Origin: Megascapheus bottae
Lineage: Eukaryota > Chordata > Mammalia > Rodentia > Geomyidae
NCBI GenBank assembly: GCA_024803745.1
Contig: JANJXV010000196.1
Span: 1,748,501-1,812,500, forward strand
Reading direction: 5' to 3'
DNA length: 64,000 nt
The notes under the pieces were generated by a model. That model saw nothing but the letters and a program-made list of their open reading frames with translations. It did no database searches and was not told where the DNA came from. A program made the translations under genes and the position numbers. Positions 33,715 through 42,913 of the stretch are shown one piece after another (the stretch's first letter is position 1; the number at the start of each line of letters is the position of its first letter).

Positions 33715-34110
33715 CATTACTTTTCATTCCCACCAGGAATGGGGGGCACCTGCTGTGCCACCTTCTTGCCAACATTTGCTGCTGTTGGGGTTTGGGATTT
33801 GGGCCACTCTTGTAAGTGTGTGGTTGTATCAAGTTGCTATTTTAATTTGCACCTCTCAAATGATGCAACATCTCTGCATACACTTGTCTAATGCTCTGCA
33901 TCTTCTTTGGCAAAGTATTTATTCATCTCTTGCTTATTTTTGGTTTGGGTTGTTCCCTTATTGTTCAGTTTTAAGAGATCTTTGTCATTGTGGGTAGCAG
34001 TTTTACCAGACATGTCTCTTGCAAATATTTTCTCTGACTTCTCTTTTCCTCCTCTTGGTTGCTTTCTTGATTTCAATTTAAAATCACTCCAACCAAAAAA
34101 CCTCCAGGTC
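33715..34110 (-). mobile_element. LINE-1 fragment, 3' part of ORF2, reverse
   Basis: Text such as ctattttaatttgcacctct, ttggcaaagtatttattcat and tttgtcattgtgggtagcag follows the antisense of the LINE-1 ORF2 end. No open frame remains. Confidence 0.55.
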
Positions 34111-34914
34111 CACATTGTCCATAAAAATGTTTAAAGATTAAAAGAATGATGATTCTACACAGCTCCTTCCACAATATGGTAGGTCCAAACCTAGGACAGT
34201 TCAGAAAACTATAGCACAGGATCCCGTGTTACCACAAGGCTGGCTTCTCCCCAGGAATGCAAGGCTAGCTCAATCCTCAAAAATCAATAAAAGGAAAAGA
34301 TAAATAAACTGGGAAAGGAGATCATGTGGTAGTACCAATGGATACTCTGGGAAACTACAGAATTCAACAGCAAGTCATGACTTGTAAATTTGTTCTTTAT
34401 GAAGCACACATCCTCTGCCATCCCACAGCCTACAAAGTGAGACAAGGCGAGGGAAAGAAACACAAAGCGACATTCTGGAAGGCAGGAGTCTGTGTGTCTG
34501 TTCAAGGGACCACGTTGGCCTCCAGAATGGGCAGATGCAGTGAGGTGGCAGGATGGGACCAAAAATAACAAAACAGACCAATTCTATTTCTATGTGTTGT
34601 AGTAAGCAGTTGGGGTTTGATGGTTTAGTATCAAAAATCTGACTTACATTAGAATATAATGTGACAATTTCGATATGAACCATGAAAACCCAAAGGGAAG
34701 AAATCAAGTGAGATACACCTAGTCTCAGGCTAGTGGGTGGTGATACCACACCTAACGGGAGGGAAATGTGAGCTTTAAAAACATCTCACGCCTCATACTT
34801 CATGTAAAAACTAAATCAGGACTGGCCATTGATCCAAATGTAAAATGCAGACATATTTACCCTTTAGGGGAAAAAATCTATGTGGCTTCGAGGTTGAGGG
34901 GGTGGGTGGAAAAA

Positions 34915-35120
34915 GCAGTACTGGGACTTGAACTCAGGGTCTGGGCACTGTCCCTGAGCTTTTTTTTTTTTTGCTCAAAGCCAGTGTTCTACCACTTGAG
35001 CCATAGCTCCAATTCTGGCTTTTGGTAGTTTGTTGGAGATAAGAGTCTCATAGACTTTTCTACTCAGGCTGGCTTTGAACTCATGATCCTCAGATCTCAG
35101 CCTACTGAGCCACCATGGCT
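34915..35120 (-). mobile_element. B1/7SL-ID composite SINE, reverse, inside LINE-1
   Basis: gggacttgaactcagggtct, tctaccacttgagccatagc, caggctggctttgaactcat, then cctactgagccaccatggct. Confidence 0.85.
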
Positions 35121-35417
35121 TTGTATGAAGACACCACATATCATAAAAAAAAGGAAAGAAATGTTGACTAGTTGGCTTCATCCATATTAAACTCTGTCGT
35201 TTGCAAAAATACAGGGTGGAAACTAGTAGAAAATGTGTGACACATCGACCAAAGCAGCTGCATCCAAACCACGACCACACACCCATCTTAGTGGCCGAGG
35301 GTGTGGGGACCCTGTGGCGGGAATGTGAGCACAGCACCTCCTGGCGAGTGGACACGTCACTGGTCCTCGGGACCAGCAACCAGAACGGCACTGAGAAACA
35401 GTGCACAACTGGGCCAG

Positions 35418-35602
35418 GAGCCCAGCCTAGTGGTAGAGTGCCTTCCTGGCATGCACAAAGACCCGGGTTCAATTCCTTGGAACTACATACATAGCAAAGC
35501 TGGAAGCGGTGCTGTGGCTCACAGAGTAGAGCACCAGCCTGAGGAAAGCCCAAGGCCAATGTCCGAGCCCTACATTCAGTCCCTAGGTCCGGCAAAAAAA
35601 GA
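35418..35602 (+). mobile_element. tRNA/ID-derived dimeric SINE
   Basis: gcccagcctagtggtagagt, gggttcaattccttggaact, second unit ggctcacagagtagagcacc, then an A-rich tail. Confidence 0.8.
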
Positions 35603-35603
35603 A

Positions 35604-35825
35604 AAAGCCAGGTACAGTGGCTCACACCTGTAATCCTAGCTACTCAGGAGGCTGAGATCTGAGGATCACAGTTCAAAGCCAGCCCAGGCACTAAAGACCT
35701 TGAGACTCTAATCTCCCATTAACCACTAGAAAACTGGAAGTGGCGCTGTGCTCAGGGGTAGAGTGGTAGCCTTGAGCTGAAGAGCTCAGAGACAGCGCCC
35801 AGGCCCACAGTTCAAGCCTCATGAC
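35604..35825 (+). mobile_element. B1/7SL-ID composite SINE
   Basis: gccaggtacagtggctcaca, ctactcaggaggctgagatc, ID part ggtagagtggtagccttgag...gttcaagcctcatgac. Followed by a (CA)11 run. Confidence 0.88.
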
Positions 35826-36070
35826 TGACAGATACACACACACACACACACACAACCAGCAACTCTTAGCCTGCTGGCAGAAACGCACGATGGCCAAGCC
35901 CTTGGGAGAGCGGCGTGCAGTCCCTATGGAGATAAGCATTCCGTGGCCACTCAGCCCAACAGCTGCACTCATGGGTGTTTACATTAGTGAAAACTCATTT
36001 CCACGACAAACACCTGTACACAATGCTGTTCATCGGAGCTGGGTGTGCAATCATCACGGACAGGAGTCAA

Positions 36071-37030
36071 GGCTGCCTGGGAAGTGGTGTGCGTCTTGCC
36101 GAGCTGTCAGTCCTGATACAGCTGCCGTCCTCGCCACATCCCGAGGCAGAGGCTGACAGTTGTGTCACCCTGCACAACAGATGCCCACTTGTGAATGTGG
36201 CAGAAAGAACGTAGGTGAAGCGGGAGGTTTGCACGAAGGCTTTGCAGGCTTGTTCGGGGCTCCTGCTCGTGCGGTGGTGGTCCACACCGGACTGCGTGTC
36301 AAAACTCAGACCTGCACCCCGCAGGGAGGCACGGGGGGGCACAGGACAGGGGAGCAGGCACCCGGGCTCTGCCTCGGAAGGGGGTGGTAGGTCTGCTTCT
36401 CCTGGACCCGCGTCTTGCTGGGTGGGACGGCGTGTGCCCAGGCTTCCGTGCCTGTAGACCCTCAAGCCTTCACCTGCCTTGCTCAGGGTCACGGCCGGAG
36501 CAGGAGTCTGTCGTCTTCCCTGGACAGTGGCGATTTCCTCTACTTCTTGCCCCTCAGACCCCCAGACCCCAAAGCTAAAGGTGCTTGTCAATCTCCTTCT
36601 GGAGTCTGTAGGGTTTCTTTCTGTGCTAGGCCTCAGAGGGTCAGAGGGCACTGCCATTTAACTGTGTCCAGGCCTGTGGTGAGTGACGGGCTCCCATCTC
36701 CCTTACTGAAAAGACTGTCCTCTAGAGAAGCCCACCTTCCTCCCGCTCTCCTTTGTCTCCGTCTCTGCCAATCTGCACTAGACTTGACTACTCATGTCTT
36801 CTGCGGCTCCTCCCCACTCCCGCCTTCTCCCCAGCTCCTCTGCCCTGGCTCTGGGCCCCCAGGCACCCATCCCTCCTCCCCGGGGCCCAGGCATGGAACT
36901 CCCATCCTCCCCGCACAGCAGGCCTGGATAGCAGAGCAAGGACACCGTGCATGCGGGGGACGTTTGCTTAGAAGACCAAATACCAGAGAGACGCCCGTCC
37001 ACGCAGCCCTCAGCACGTGCTTGTGCCTGA
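36071..37030. other. DNA upstream of the 37255 KRTAP10
   Basis: No exon or repeat recognised. Confidence 0.3.
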
Positions 37031-37065
37031 CCCCAGCGACAGGGCTTTGTGTAAACACACCAGAA

Positions 37066-37073
37066 TTAATAAG
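37066..37073 (+). promoter_or_regulatory. HOXC13-type motif upstream of the 37255 gene
   Basis: TTAATAAG fits the recalled HOXC13 consensus TT(A/T)ATNRR, about 100 bp before the TATA box. HOXC13 is a known regulator of hair keratin and KRTAP genes. Related CTAATGA(G/A) motifs occur at 9253-9260 and 25874-25881. Short motifs occur by chance, so this is tentative. Confidence 0.35.
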
Positions 37074-37164
37074 GACCCAGACCCCAGCTCAAAACAGCAA
37101 CAAGGAAGAGCCACCGACAAGGAAGGGGAGGCTCCTGGAATCCCCAGCTGAAAACACCTGGCCG

Positions 37165-37174
37165 TATATAAAAG
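37165..37174 (+). promoter_or_regulatory. TATA box of the 37255-38097 KRTAP10 gene
   Basis: TATATAAAAG 90 bp before the ATG, the best TATA match in the cluster. Confidence 0.88.
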
Positions 37175-37254
37175 CCCAGGAGCCCAGAGCATCTCACACT
37201 CACACCCACTCACACCCACACACACTCACCCCTCCTCCTCCCAGCCCAGCCACC

Positions 37255-38097
37255 ATGGCCGCCTCCACCATGTCCGTCTGCTCCGACGCCTGCACCAACG
37301 CCTCCTGGCAGGTGGACGACTGCCCAGAGAGCTGCTGCGAGCCCTGCTGCCAGCCCAGCTGCTGCCAGCCCAGCTGCTGCGCCCCCGCCCCCAGCCTCAC
37401 CTTCCTCTGCTCCCCAGTGTGCAGCCCCTGCTGCCAGTCCGGCTGCACCAGCAGCTGCACAGCCTCCTGCTGCCAGCAGTCTAGCTGCCAGCCCTGCTGC
37501 TGCCCCTCCTCTCCCTGCCAGCAGTCCTGCTGTGTGCCTGTCTGCTGTAAACCCATGTGCTGTGTGCCTGTCTGCTGCAAGCCTGTGAGCTGTGAGCCCG
37601 TGTGCTGTGGGGCTTCTTCCTCCTGCTGCCAGCAGTCTAGCTGCCAGCCTTCTTGCTGCCCCTCCTCTCCCTGCCAGCAGTCCTGCTGTGTGCCTGTGTG
37701 CTGCAAGCCTGTGTGCTGTAAACCCGTGTGCTGTGAGCCTGTGTGCTGCAAGCCCGTGAGCTGCGAGCCCGTGTGCTGTAAACCCGTGTGCTGTGTGCCT
37801 GTCTGCTGCAAGCCCGTGAGCTGCGAGCCCGTGTGCTGTGGGGCTTCCTCCTCCTGCTGCCAGCAGTCTAGCTGCCAGCCCTGCTGCTGCCCCTCCTCTC
37901 CCTGCCAGCAGTCCTCCAGCGTGTCCCTGCTGTGCAGGCCTGTGTGCAGGCCCGCCTGCTGTGTGCCCACCTCCTCCTGCTGCTGTGCCCCCTGCTGCCA
38001 GCCCAGCTGCTGCCGCCCCGCGGCCTCCTGTGTGTCCCTGCTGTGCCGCCCTGCCTGCTCCCGCCAGGCCTGCTGTGGGCAGACATCCTGCTGCTGA
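37255..38097 (+). CDS. KRTAP10: Hair keratin-associated protein 10 family (280 aa)
   Basis: Last KRTAP10 of the cluster, intronless, starting at 37255 (CCACCATGG). Two QPSCC units, [27 protein letters not shown], two CCQQSSCQP modules with CC(K/E/V)PV(C/S) repeats, and the SLLCRPVC tail. The final residues are ACCGQTSCC, so the GSSSGQ end has been replaced by GQTSCC. The open frame extends hundreds of codons upstream, but only through intergenic DNA, TATA and leader, so MAAS is the start. About 3.1 kb separates it from TSPEAR exon 3. Confidence 0.94.
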   Translation: MAASTMSVCSDACTNASWQVDDCPESCCEPCCQPSCCQPSCCAPAPSLTFLCSPVCSPCCQSGCTSSCTASCCQQSSCQPCCCPSSPCQQSCCVPVCCKPMCCVPVCCKPVSCEPVCCGASSSCCQQSSCQPSCCPSSPCQQSCCVPVCCKPVCCKPVCCEPVCCKPVSCEPVCCKPVCCVPVCCKPVSCEPVCCGASSSCCQQSSCQPCCCPSSPCQQSSSVSLLCRPVCRPACCVPTSSCCCAPCCQPSCCRPAASCVSLLCRPACSRQACCGQTSCC

Positions 38098-38306
38098 CGG
38101 GCAGGGCCCAGGGCCATGGGTGCAGGTCCCTCCTCCACGGCCATGTCGCTCTGCTCCTGACAAGGATGAGGGCGAGCTCCATCACCCCTAGGCTGCAGCT
38201 CTCACAGGTCCCGGCGCTGACCTGATCTCCCAGCCCCGCCTCCTCTGCATCCCTCCGCTCTGCCTTCCTTGCCCTTCGCTTCCCCTGTCAGTCCCTCCTG
38301 GGCTCC

Positions 38307-38312
38307 AATAAA
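38307..38312 (+). terminator. Poly(A) signal AATAAA of the 37255-38097 gene
   Basis: AATAAA 210 bp after the stop, followed by a GT-rich element (tgttgtgctgtgggg). Confidence 0.75.
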
Positions 38313-38821
38313 CTCCCTGAGCTCCTCTTGCTCCTGTTGTGCTGTGGGGTACAAGGTGTGGGATTCACAGTAGCAGCAGAAGTCAGACTCTTCTGCACGG
38401 CCTCTCAGAAGTGAATGATGTGGCTTGGACTAGTCACTTGCCAGGTTCCAGGCGTCACACTTGTCTTCTGCATGTGCCAGAGGAAGAGCCCTTCTCCTGA
38501 CAGGTGGACCCAGCTGAGCCCCCATCAGACAGTCTCCATGTCCCCAGAATAGGAGTAAGGACAAGCGGTCATCTGTGGAAGGGAACATTAACTGAGATTT
38601 GAAGGTCCCAGGAGGCCTCTGACCTCTCCAGACACACAGGTGCATCACACATGGAGCAGATGGGCCATTTCCACGTTCACACACACACACCCACACCCCC
38701 CCCACACACACACCTCGGCGCTTTCATACTTCAGTTACCTCTAAGGTTTAATCACTTTCATCACTCCTCCTCCCCCTCCCCCTGCTCCTCCCCGTCCTCC
38801 TGCTCCTGCGCCCCCCCTCAT
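38313..38821. other. Non-coding DNA after the last KRTAP10
   Basis: Contains a short CA-rich stretch near 38678-38715. Nothing else recognised. Confidence 0.3.
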
Positions 38822-39035
38822 ACTGGTGTGTGAACTCAGGGCCTTGCACTTACTTGGCTTGCTTGCTCCAATTAGCTCTCTACCACTTGAGCCATGCCTC
38901 CAGCCAGCCTTTTGCTGATTATTCTGGAGATGGACTCTAGCAGATTTTTCTGCCCAGGCTGGCTTCATACTTCCATTCTTCAGCTGTTTCACAGGCTAGG
39001 ATTACAGGCGGGAGCTACTGCTTTTACTCCTGGTG
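38822..39035 (-). mobile_element. B1/7SL-ID composite SINE, reverse
   Basis: gtgtgtgaactcagggcctt, tctaccacttgagccatgcc, gcccaggctggcttcatact, ggctaggattacaggcggga. Confidence 0.8.
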
Positions 39036-39338
39036 ACAGGAATTCATGGGGTTTTAGTCGCATTCTATATAAGCCGGTGTCAATTATTCTTCCTGAGTGA
39101 CCCAGGTGGACCCGACATTTGGAGGTCAGGCTTCTGGCAGGCACTTCTACCTCTCATTTCCAGAACATTCCATCTAGCAAAGCTGAGCTCTGCCTCCCTT
39201 ACTTTCTCTCCCCATTCCCTTCCCAGACCCCAGGCTATCTTTCCAGGTGCCTGGCATGCTGTCCTTAGCACTCTCTGGCTGGGTGGCGTTTAGAATGCAC
39301 ACTCTCCAGACTGAAGCCCATTCCAGGGCCACGCACAT

Positions 39339-40179
39339 GGCTGGCTGAGCACGGGGCTGGCTGAGCAGGGGGGGAGGGGGGCTAAGAGCACGGGGCTGGC
39401 TGAGAGCAAGGGGCTGGATGAGCACGAGGCTGGCTGAGATCAGGAGGCTGGCTGAGCACGGGGCTGGCTGAGCTCGGGGCTGGCTGAGCACGGGGCTGGC
39501 TGAGCTAAAGCCTGGCTGAGATCAGGAGGCTGGCTGAGCATGGGGCTGGCTGAGATCAGGAGGCTGGCTGAGCACGGGGCTGGCTGAGCTCGAGGCTGGC
39601 TGAGATCAGGAAGCTGGCTGAGATCAGGAGGCTGGCTGAGATCAGGAGGCTGGCTGAGCACGGGGCTGGCTGAGCTCGGGGCTGGCTGAGCACGGGGCTG
39701 GCTGAGCTCGAGCCTGGCTGAGATCAGGAGGCTGGCTGAGCATGGGGCTGGCTGAGATCAGGAGGCTGGCTGAGCACGGGGCTGGCTGAGCTCGAGGCTG
39801 GCTGAGATCAGGAAGCTGGCTGAGATCAGGAGGCTGGCTGAGATCAGGAGGCTGGCTGAGCATGGGGCTGGTTGAGATCAGGAGGCTGGCTGAGATCAGG
39901 AGCCTGGCTGAGATCAGGAGGCTGGCTGAGCTCGGCGCTGGCTGAGCTCGAGGCTGGCTGAGCTCGAGGCTGGCTGAGATCAGGGGGCTGGCTGAGATCA
40001 GGAGGCTGGCTGAGATCAGGAGGCTGGCTGAGCACGAGGCTGGCTGAGATCATGAGGCTGGCTGAGATCAGGAGGCTGGCTGAGATCAGGAAGCTGGCTG
40101 AGATCAGGAGGCTGGCTGAGATCAGGAGGCTGGCTGAGATCAGGAGGCTGGCTGAGCTCGGCACTGGCTGAGCTCTTGG
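39339..40179. repeat. Minisatellite, 16/18-bp units of GGCTGGCTGAGATCAGGA
   Basis: About 48 units alternating between an 18-bp form (GAGATCAGGAGGCTGGCT) and a 16-bp form (GAGCACGGGGCTGGCT). A block of about 200 bp is duplicated nearly intact (39460-39660 and 39662-39862). Confidence 0.95.
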
Positions 40180-40664
40180 CTACCCCGCCGCGCTGCGGGA
40201 CTCGGCGTCTCTCCGCCCACCGTGGGGCGGGGTCCCTGGGTCACTGGCCGTGAGGGTCTTGGCCCATGGCTCCCATGCCCAGCCCACGCTCCGGGGCGCA
40301 TCCGGCCCTCGCGTTGGTTTCCGTGGGGAGCGGCCATGCCAGGCCTGGGGGTGCTGTGTTTCTGAGACCGGCCCTACCTAGAGAGGGTCGTCCGCCTGCC
40401 GCCTCCCGCTCGCCCACCACCACCTGGGCCCGGGCCTGCACCCCACCGCGCCTCCTCCCCAGGCCTCCCCTCCCCAGGGGTCCGCCCCTTCTCAGGTCCC
40501 TGCCCCTACCCTCTTCCATTACCCCAGTCTCTCCTGTAGCCACGCCCCCTCCCCTGTCCTATTGGCCCTGCTCGCCTGCCAGTTTGCCACCTCACTGGTC
40601 CCGCCCCCTCTTTACTCTCTATCCCTGCTTCTAGTCCCGCCCCACCTTCTCCTCGCCCCGCCCT
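40180..40664. other. CpG-rich spacer between two minisatellites
   Basis: Contains many CpG (ccgccgcgctgcgggactcg). Possible small CpG island; no TSS or exon can be shown from sequence alone. Confidence 0.4.
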
Positions 40665-41180
40665 GCTCCCATTGGCCCACCCCCTCCCATTGGCCCGCCC
40701 TGGCCTTCCATTGGCCCACCCTGCTCCCATTGGCCCCACCCTCCTCTCCCCTTGCCCCCTCCCATTGGCCCTCCCTGCCCTTCCATTGGCCCACCCTGCT
40801 CCCATTGGCCCCACCCTCCTCTCCCCTTGCCCCCCTCCCATTGGCCCCCCCTCCTCTCCCTTTGGCCCACCCCCTCCCATTGGCCCTCCCTGCTCTCCCA
40901 TTGGCCCACCCTGCCCTCTCATTGGCCCCACCCTCCTCTCCCCTTGCCCCCCTCCCATTGGCCCACCCTGCTCCCATTGGCCCACCCCCTCCCATTGGCC
41001 CCACCCTCCTCTCCCTTGCCCCCCTCCCATTGGCCCTCCCTGCCCTCCCCTTGGCCCACCCTGCTCCCATTGGCCCCACCCTCCTCTCCCTTGCCCCCCT
41101 CCCATTGGCCCTCCCTGCCCTTCCATTGGCCCACCCTGCTCCCATTGGCCCCACCCTCCTCTCCCATTGGCCCGCCCGCC
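40665..41180. repeat. Minisatellite with CCCATTGGCCC units (CCAATGG array)
   Basis: C/T-rich array with unit lengths near 19 and 30-35 bp (CCACCCTGCTCCCATTGGCC; CCACCCTCCTCTCCCTTGCC). I count about 20 ATTGG motifs, each an NF-Y type CCAAT box on the minus strand. It ends about 60 bp before TSPEAR exon 3. Confidence 0.93.
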
Positions 41181-41240
41181 TCCCCCCTCGGCCCGCCCCC
41201 TCCCGGCCCCGGCCCCGCCCCTGACGCCGGCTCTCCGCAG

Positions 41241-41479
41241 AAGAACGAGTACCTGCTGTCGGTGGTGGCGGAGGAGAGGGACGCGCTGCTGCTCGGCCTG
41301 CGGTTCTCGTCCACCCAGCTGCACTTCCTGTTCCTCAGCGAGGACGCGGCCGGCGCCTGGCAGACCCGCGTGTCCTTCCGCAGCCCCGGCCTCACCGACA
41401 GCCGCTGGCACACCCTGGTCCTGGCCGTGTCGCCGGGGTCCTTCGCCCTCACCACGGACTGCGGCCGCCCCGTGGACAT
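41241..41479 (+). CDS. TSPEAR: TSPEAR exon 3 (laminin-G-like domain)
   Basis: Acceptor ggctctccgcag; donor gtaggt at 41480. It begins at a codon boundary ([14 protein letters not shown]) and continues through [25 protein letters not shown] and RWHTLVLAV to TTDCGRPVD, leaving two bases (AT) of a split Ile codon. It contains the WHTLVL core strand typical of laminin-G folds. The exon is dense in CpG and sits between two minisatellites, one ending about 60 bp before it and one starting about 90 bp after it. Confidence 0.95.
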
Positions 41480-41567
41480 GTAGGTGCCGGCCGGGCCGCC
41501 ACGGGCTGGACGGTGCGGGCGCGCCCAAGCCCCCCCTCAGCCCCAGGGAGGGCCAGGCATGGCCCAA

Positions 41568-42913
41568 GAGGGAGGAGGAGTCACCAGGAGGGAGGAGGAG
41601 TCACCAGGAGGGAGGAGGAGTCTCCAGGAGGGAGGAGGAGTCACCAGGAAGGAGGAGGAATCACCAGGAGGGAGGAGGAGTCTCCAGGAGGGAGGAGGAG
41701 TCACCAGGAAGGAGGAGGAGTCACCAGGAGGGAGGAGGAGTCTCCAGGAGGGAGGAGGAGTCACCAGGAAGGAGGAGGAGTCACCAGGAGGGAGGAGGAG
41801 TCACCAGGAGGGAGGAGGAGTCTCCAGGAGGGAGGAGGAGTCACCAGGAGGGAGGAGGAGTCTCCAGGAGGGAATCAAGAGGAGGGAGGAGGAGTCACCA
41901 GGAGGGAGGAGGAGTCTCCAGGAGGGAGGAGGACTCTCCAGGAGGGAGGAGGAGTCACCAGGAAGGAGGAGGAGTCACCAGGAGGGAGGAGGAGTCACCA
42001 GGAGGGAGGAGGAGTCTCCAGGAGGGAGGAGGAGTCACCAGGAGGGAGGAGGAGTCTCCAGGAGGGAGGAGGAGTCTCCAGGAGGGAGGAGGAGTCACCA
42101 GGAGGGAGGAGGAGTCACCAGGAGGGAATCAGGAGGAGGGAGGAGGAGTCACCAGGAGGGAGGAGGAGTCACCAGGAGAGAGGAGGAATCACCAGGAGGG
42201 AGGAGGAGTCACCAGGAGGGAGGAGGAGTCTCCAGGAGGGAGGAGGAGTCACCAGGAGGGAGGAGGAGTCTCCAGGAGGGAGGAGGAGTCACCAGGAGGG
42301 AGGAGGAGTCACCAGGAGGGAGGAGGAATCACCAGGAGGGAGGAGGAGTCTCCAGGAGGGAGGAGGAGTCACCAGGAGGGAGGAGGAGTCTCCAGGAGGG
42401 AGGAGGAGTCACCAGGAGGGAGGAGGAGTCTCCAGGAGGGAGGAGGAGTCACCAGGAGGGAGGAGGAGTCACTAGGAGGGACTCAGGAGGAGGGAGGAGG
42501 AGTCACCAGGAGGGAGGAGGAGTCTCCAGGAGGGAGGAGGAGTCACTAGGAGGGACTCAGGAGGAGGGAGGAGGAGTCACCAGGAGGGAGGAGGAGTCAC
42601 TAGGAAGGAGGAGGAGTCACCAGGAGGGAGGAGTCACCAGGAGGAAGGAGGAGTCTCCAGAAGGGAGCAGGAGTCACCAGGAAGGAGGAGGAGTCACCAG
42701 GAAGGAGGAGGAGTCTCCAGGAGGGAGCAGGAGTCACCAGGAAGGAGGAGGAGTCACCAGGAGGGAGGAGTCACCAGGAGGGAGGAGGAGTCACGAGGAG
42801 GGAGGAGGAGTCACCAGGAGGGAGGAGGAGTCACCAGGAAGGAGGAGTCACCAGGAAGGAGGAGGAGTCACCAGGAGGGAGGAGTCACCAGGAGGGAGGA
42901 GGAGTCTCCAGGA
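41568..42913. repeat. Minisatellite, 20-bp GGAGTCACCAGGAGGGAGGA
   Basis: About 67 units with a common ACC/TCC variant and occasional GAA or GGGACTCAGGA inserts. It is purine-rich on the TSPEAR sense strand and starts 88 bp after the exon 3 donor. All three frames are open because a 20-bp unit shifts frame each copy. Confidence 0.97.

Larger units (their letters stand above)
34150..36070 (+). mobile_element. LINE-1 ORF2 fragments, interrupted by SINEs
   Basis: Sense LINE-1 phrases: ccaggaatgcaaggctagct, caatggatactctgggaaac, agaaatgttgactagttggc with the following catcc, and acctgtacacaatgctgttc. SINEs at 34915-35120, 35418-35602 and 35604-35825 interrupt it. The element is dead, with many frameshifts. 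Confidence 0.5.

Noticed and set aside
36415..37254. 280-codon upstream extension of the last KRTAP10 frame
   Set aside because: It crosses the TATA box, leader and non-coding DNA. The Kozak ATG and the family head MAASTMSVC fix the start at 37255. The same applies to the extensions upstream of 6580, 9413, 20580, 26041 and 31221.
1473..38097. Whether any copy is a KRTAP12 gene, as in the human cluster
   Set aside because: None has the short KRTAP12 type of N-terminus as I remember it (MCHTSC...). All eight match the KRTAP10 pattern, including the gene at 1473 with its variant head.
41568..42913. Regular direct repeats resembling a CRISPR array
   Set aside because: Repeats are contiguous without unique spacers and the host is a mammal, so these are minisatellites.
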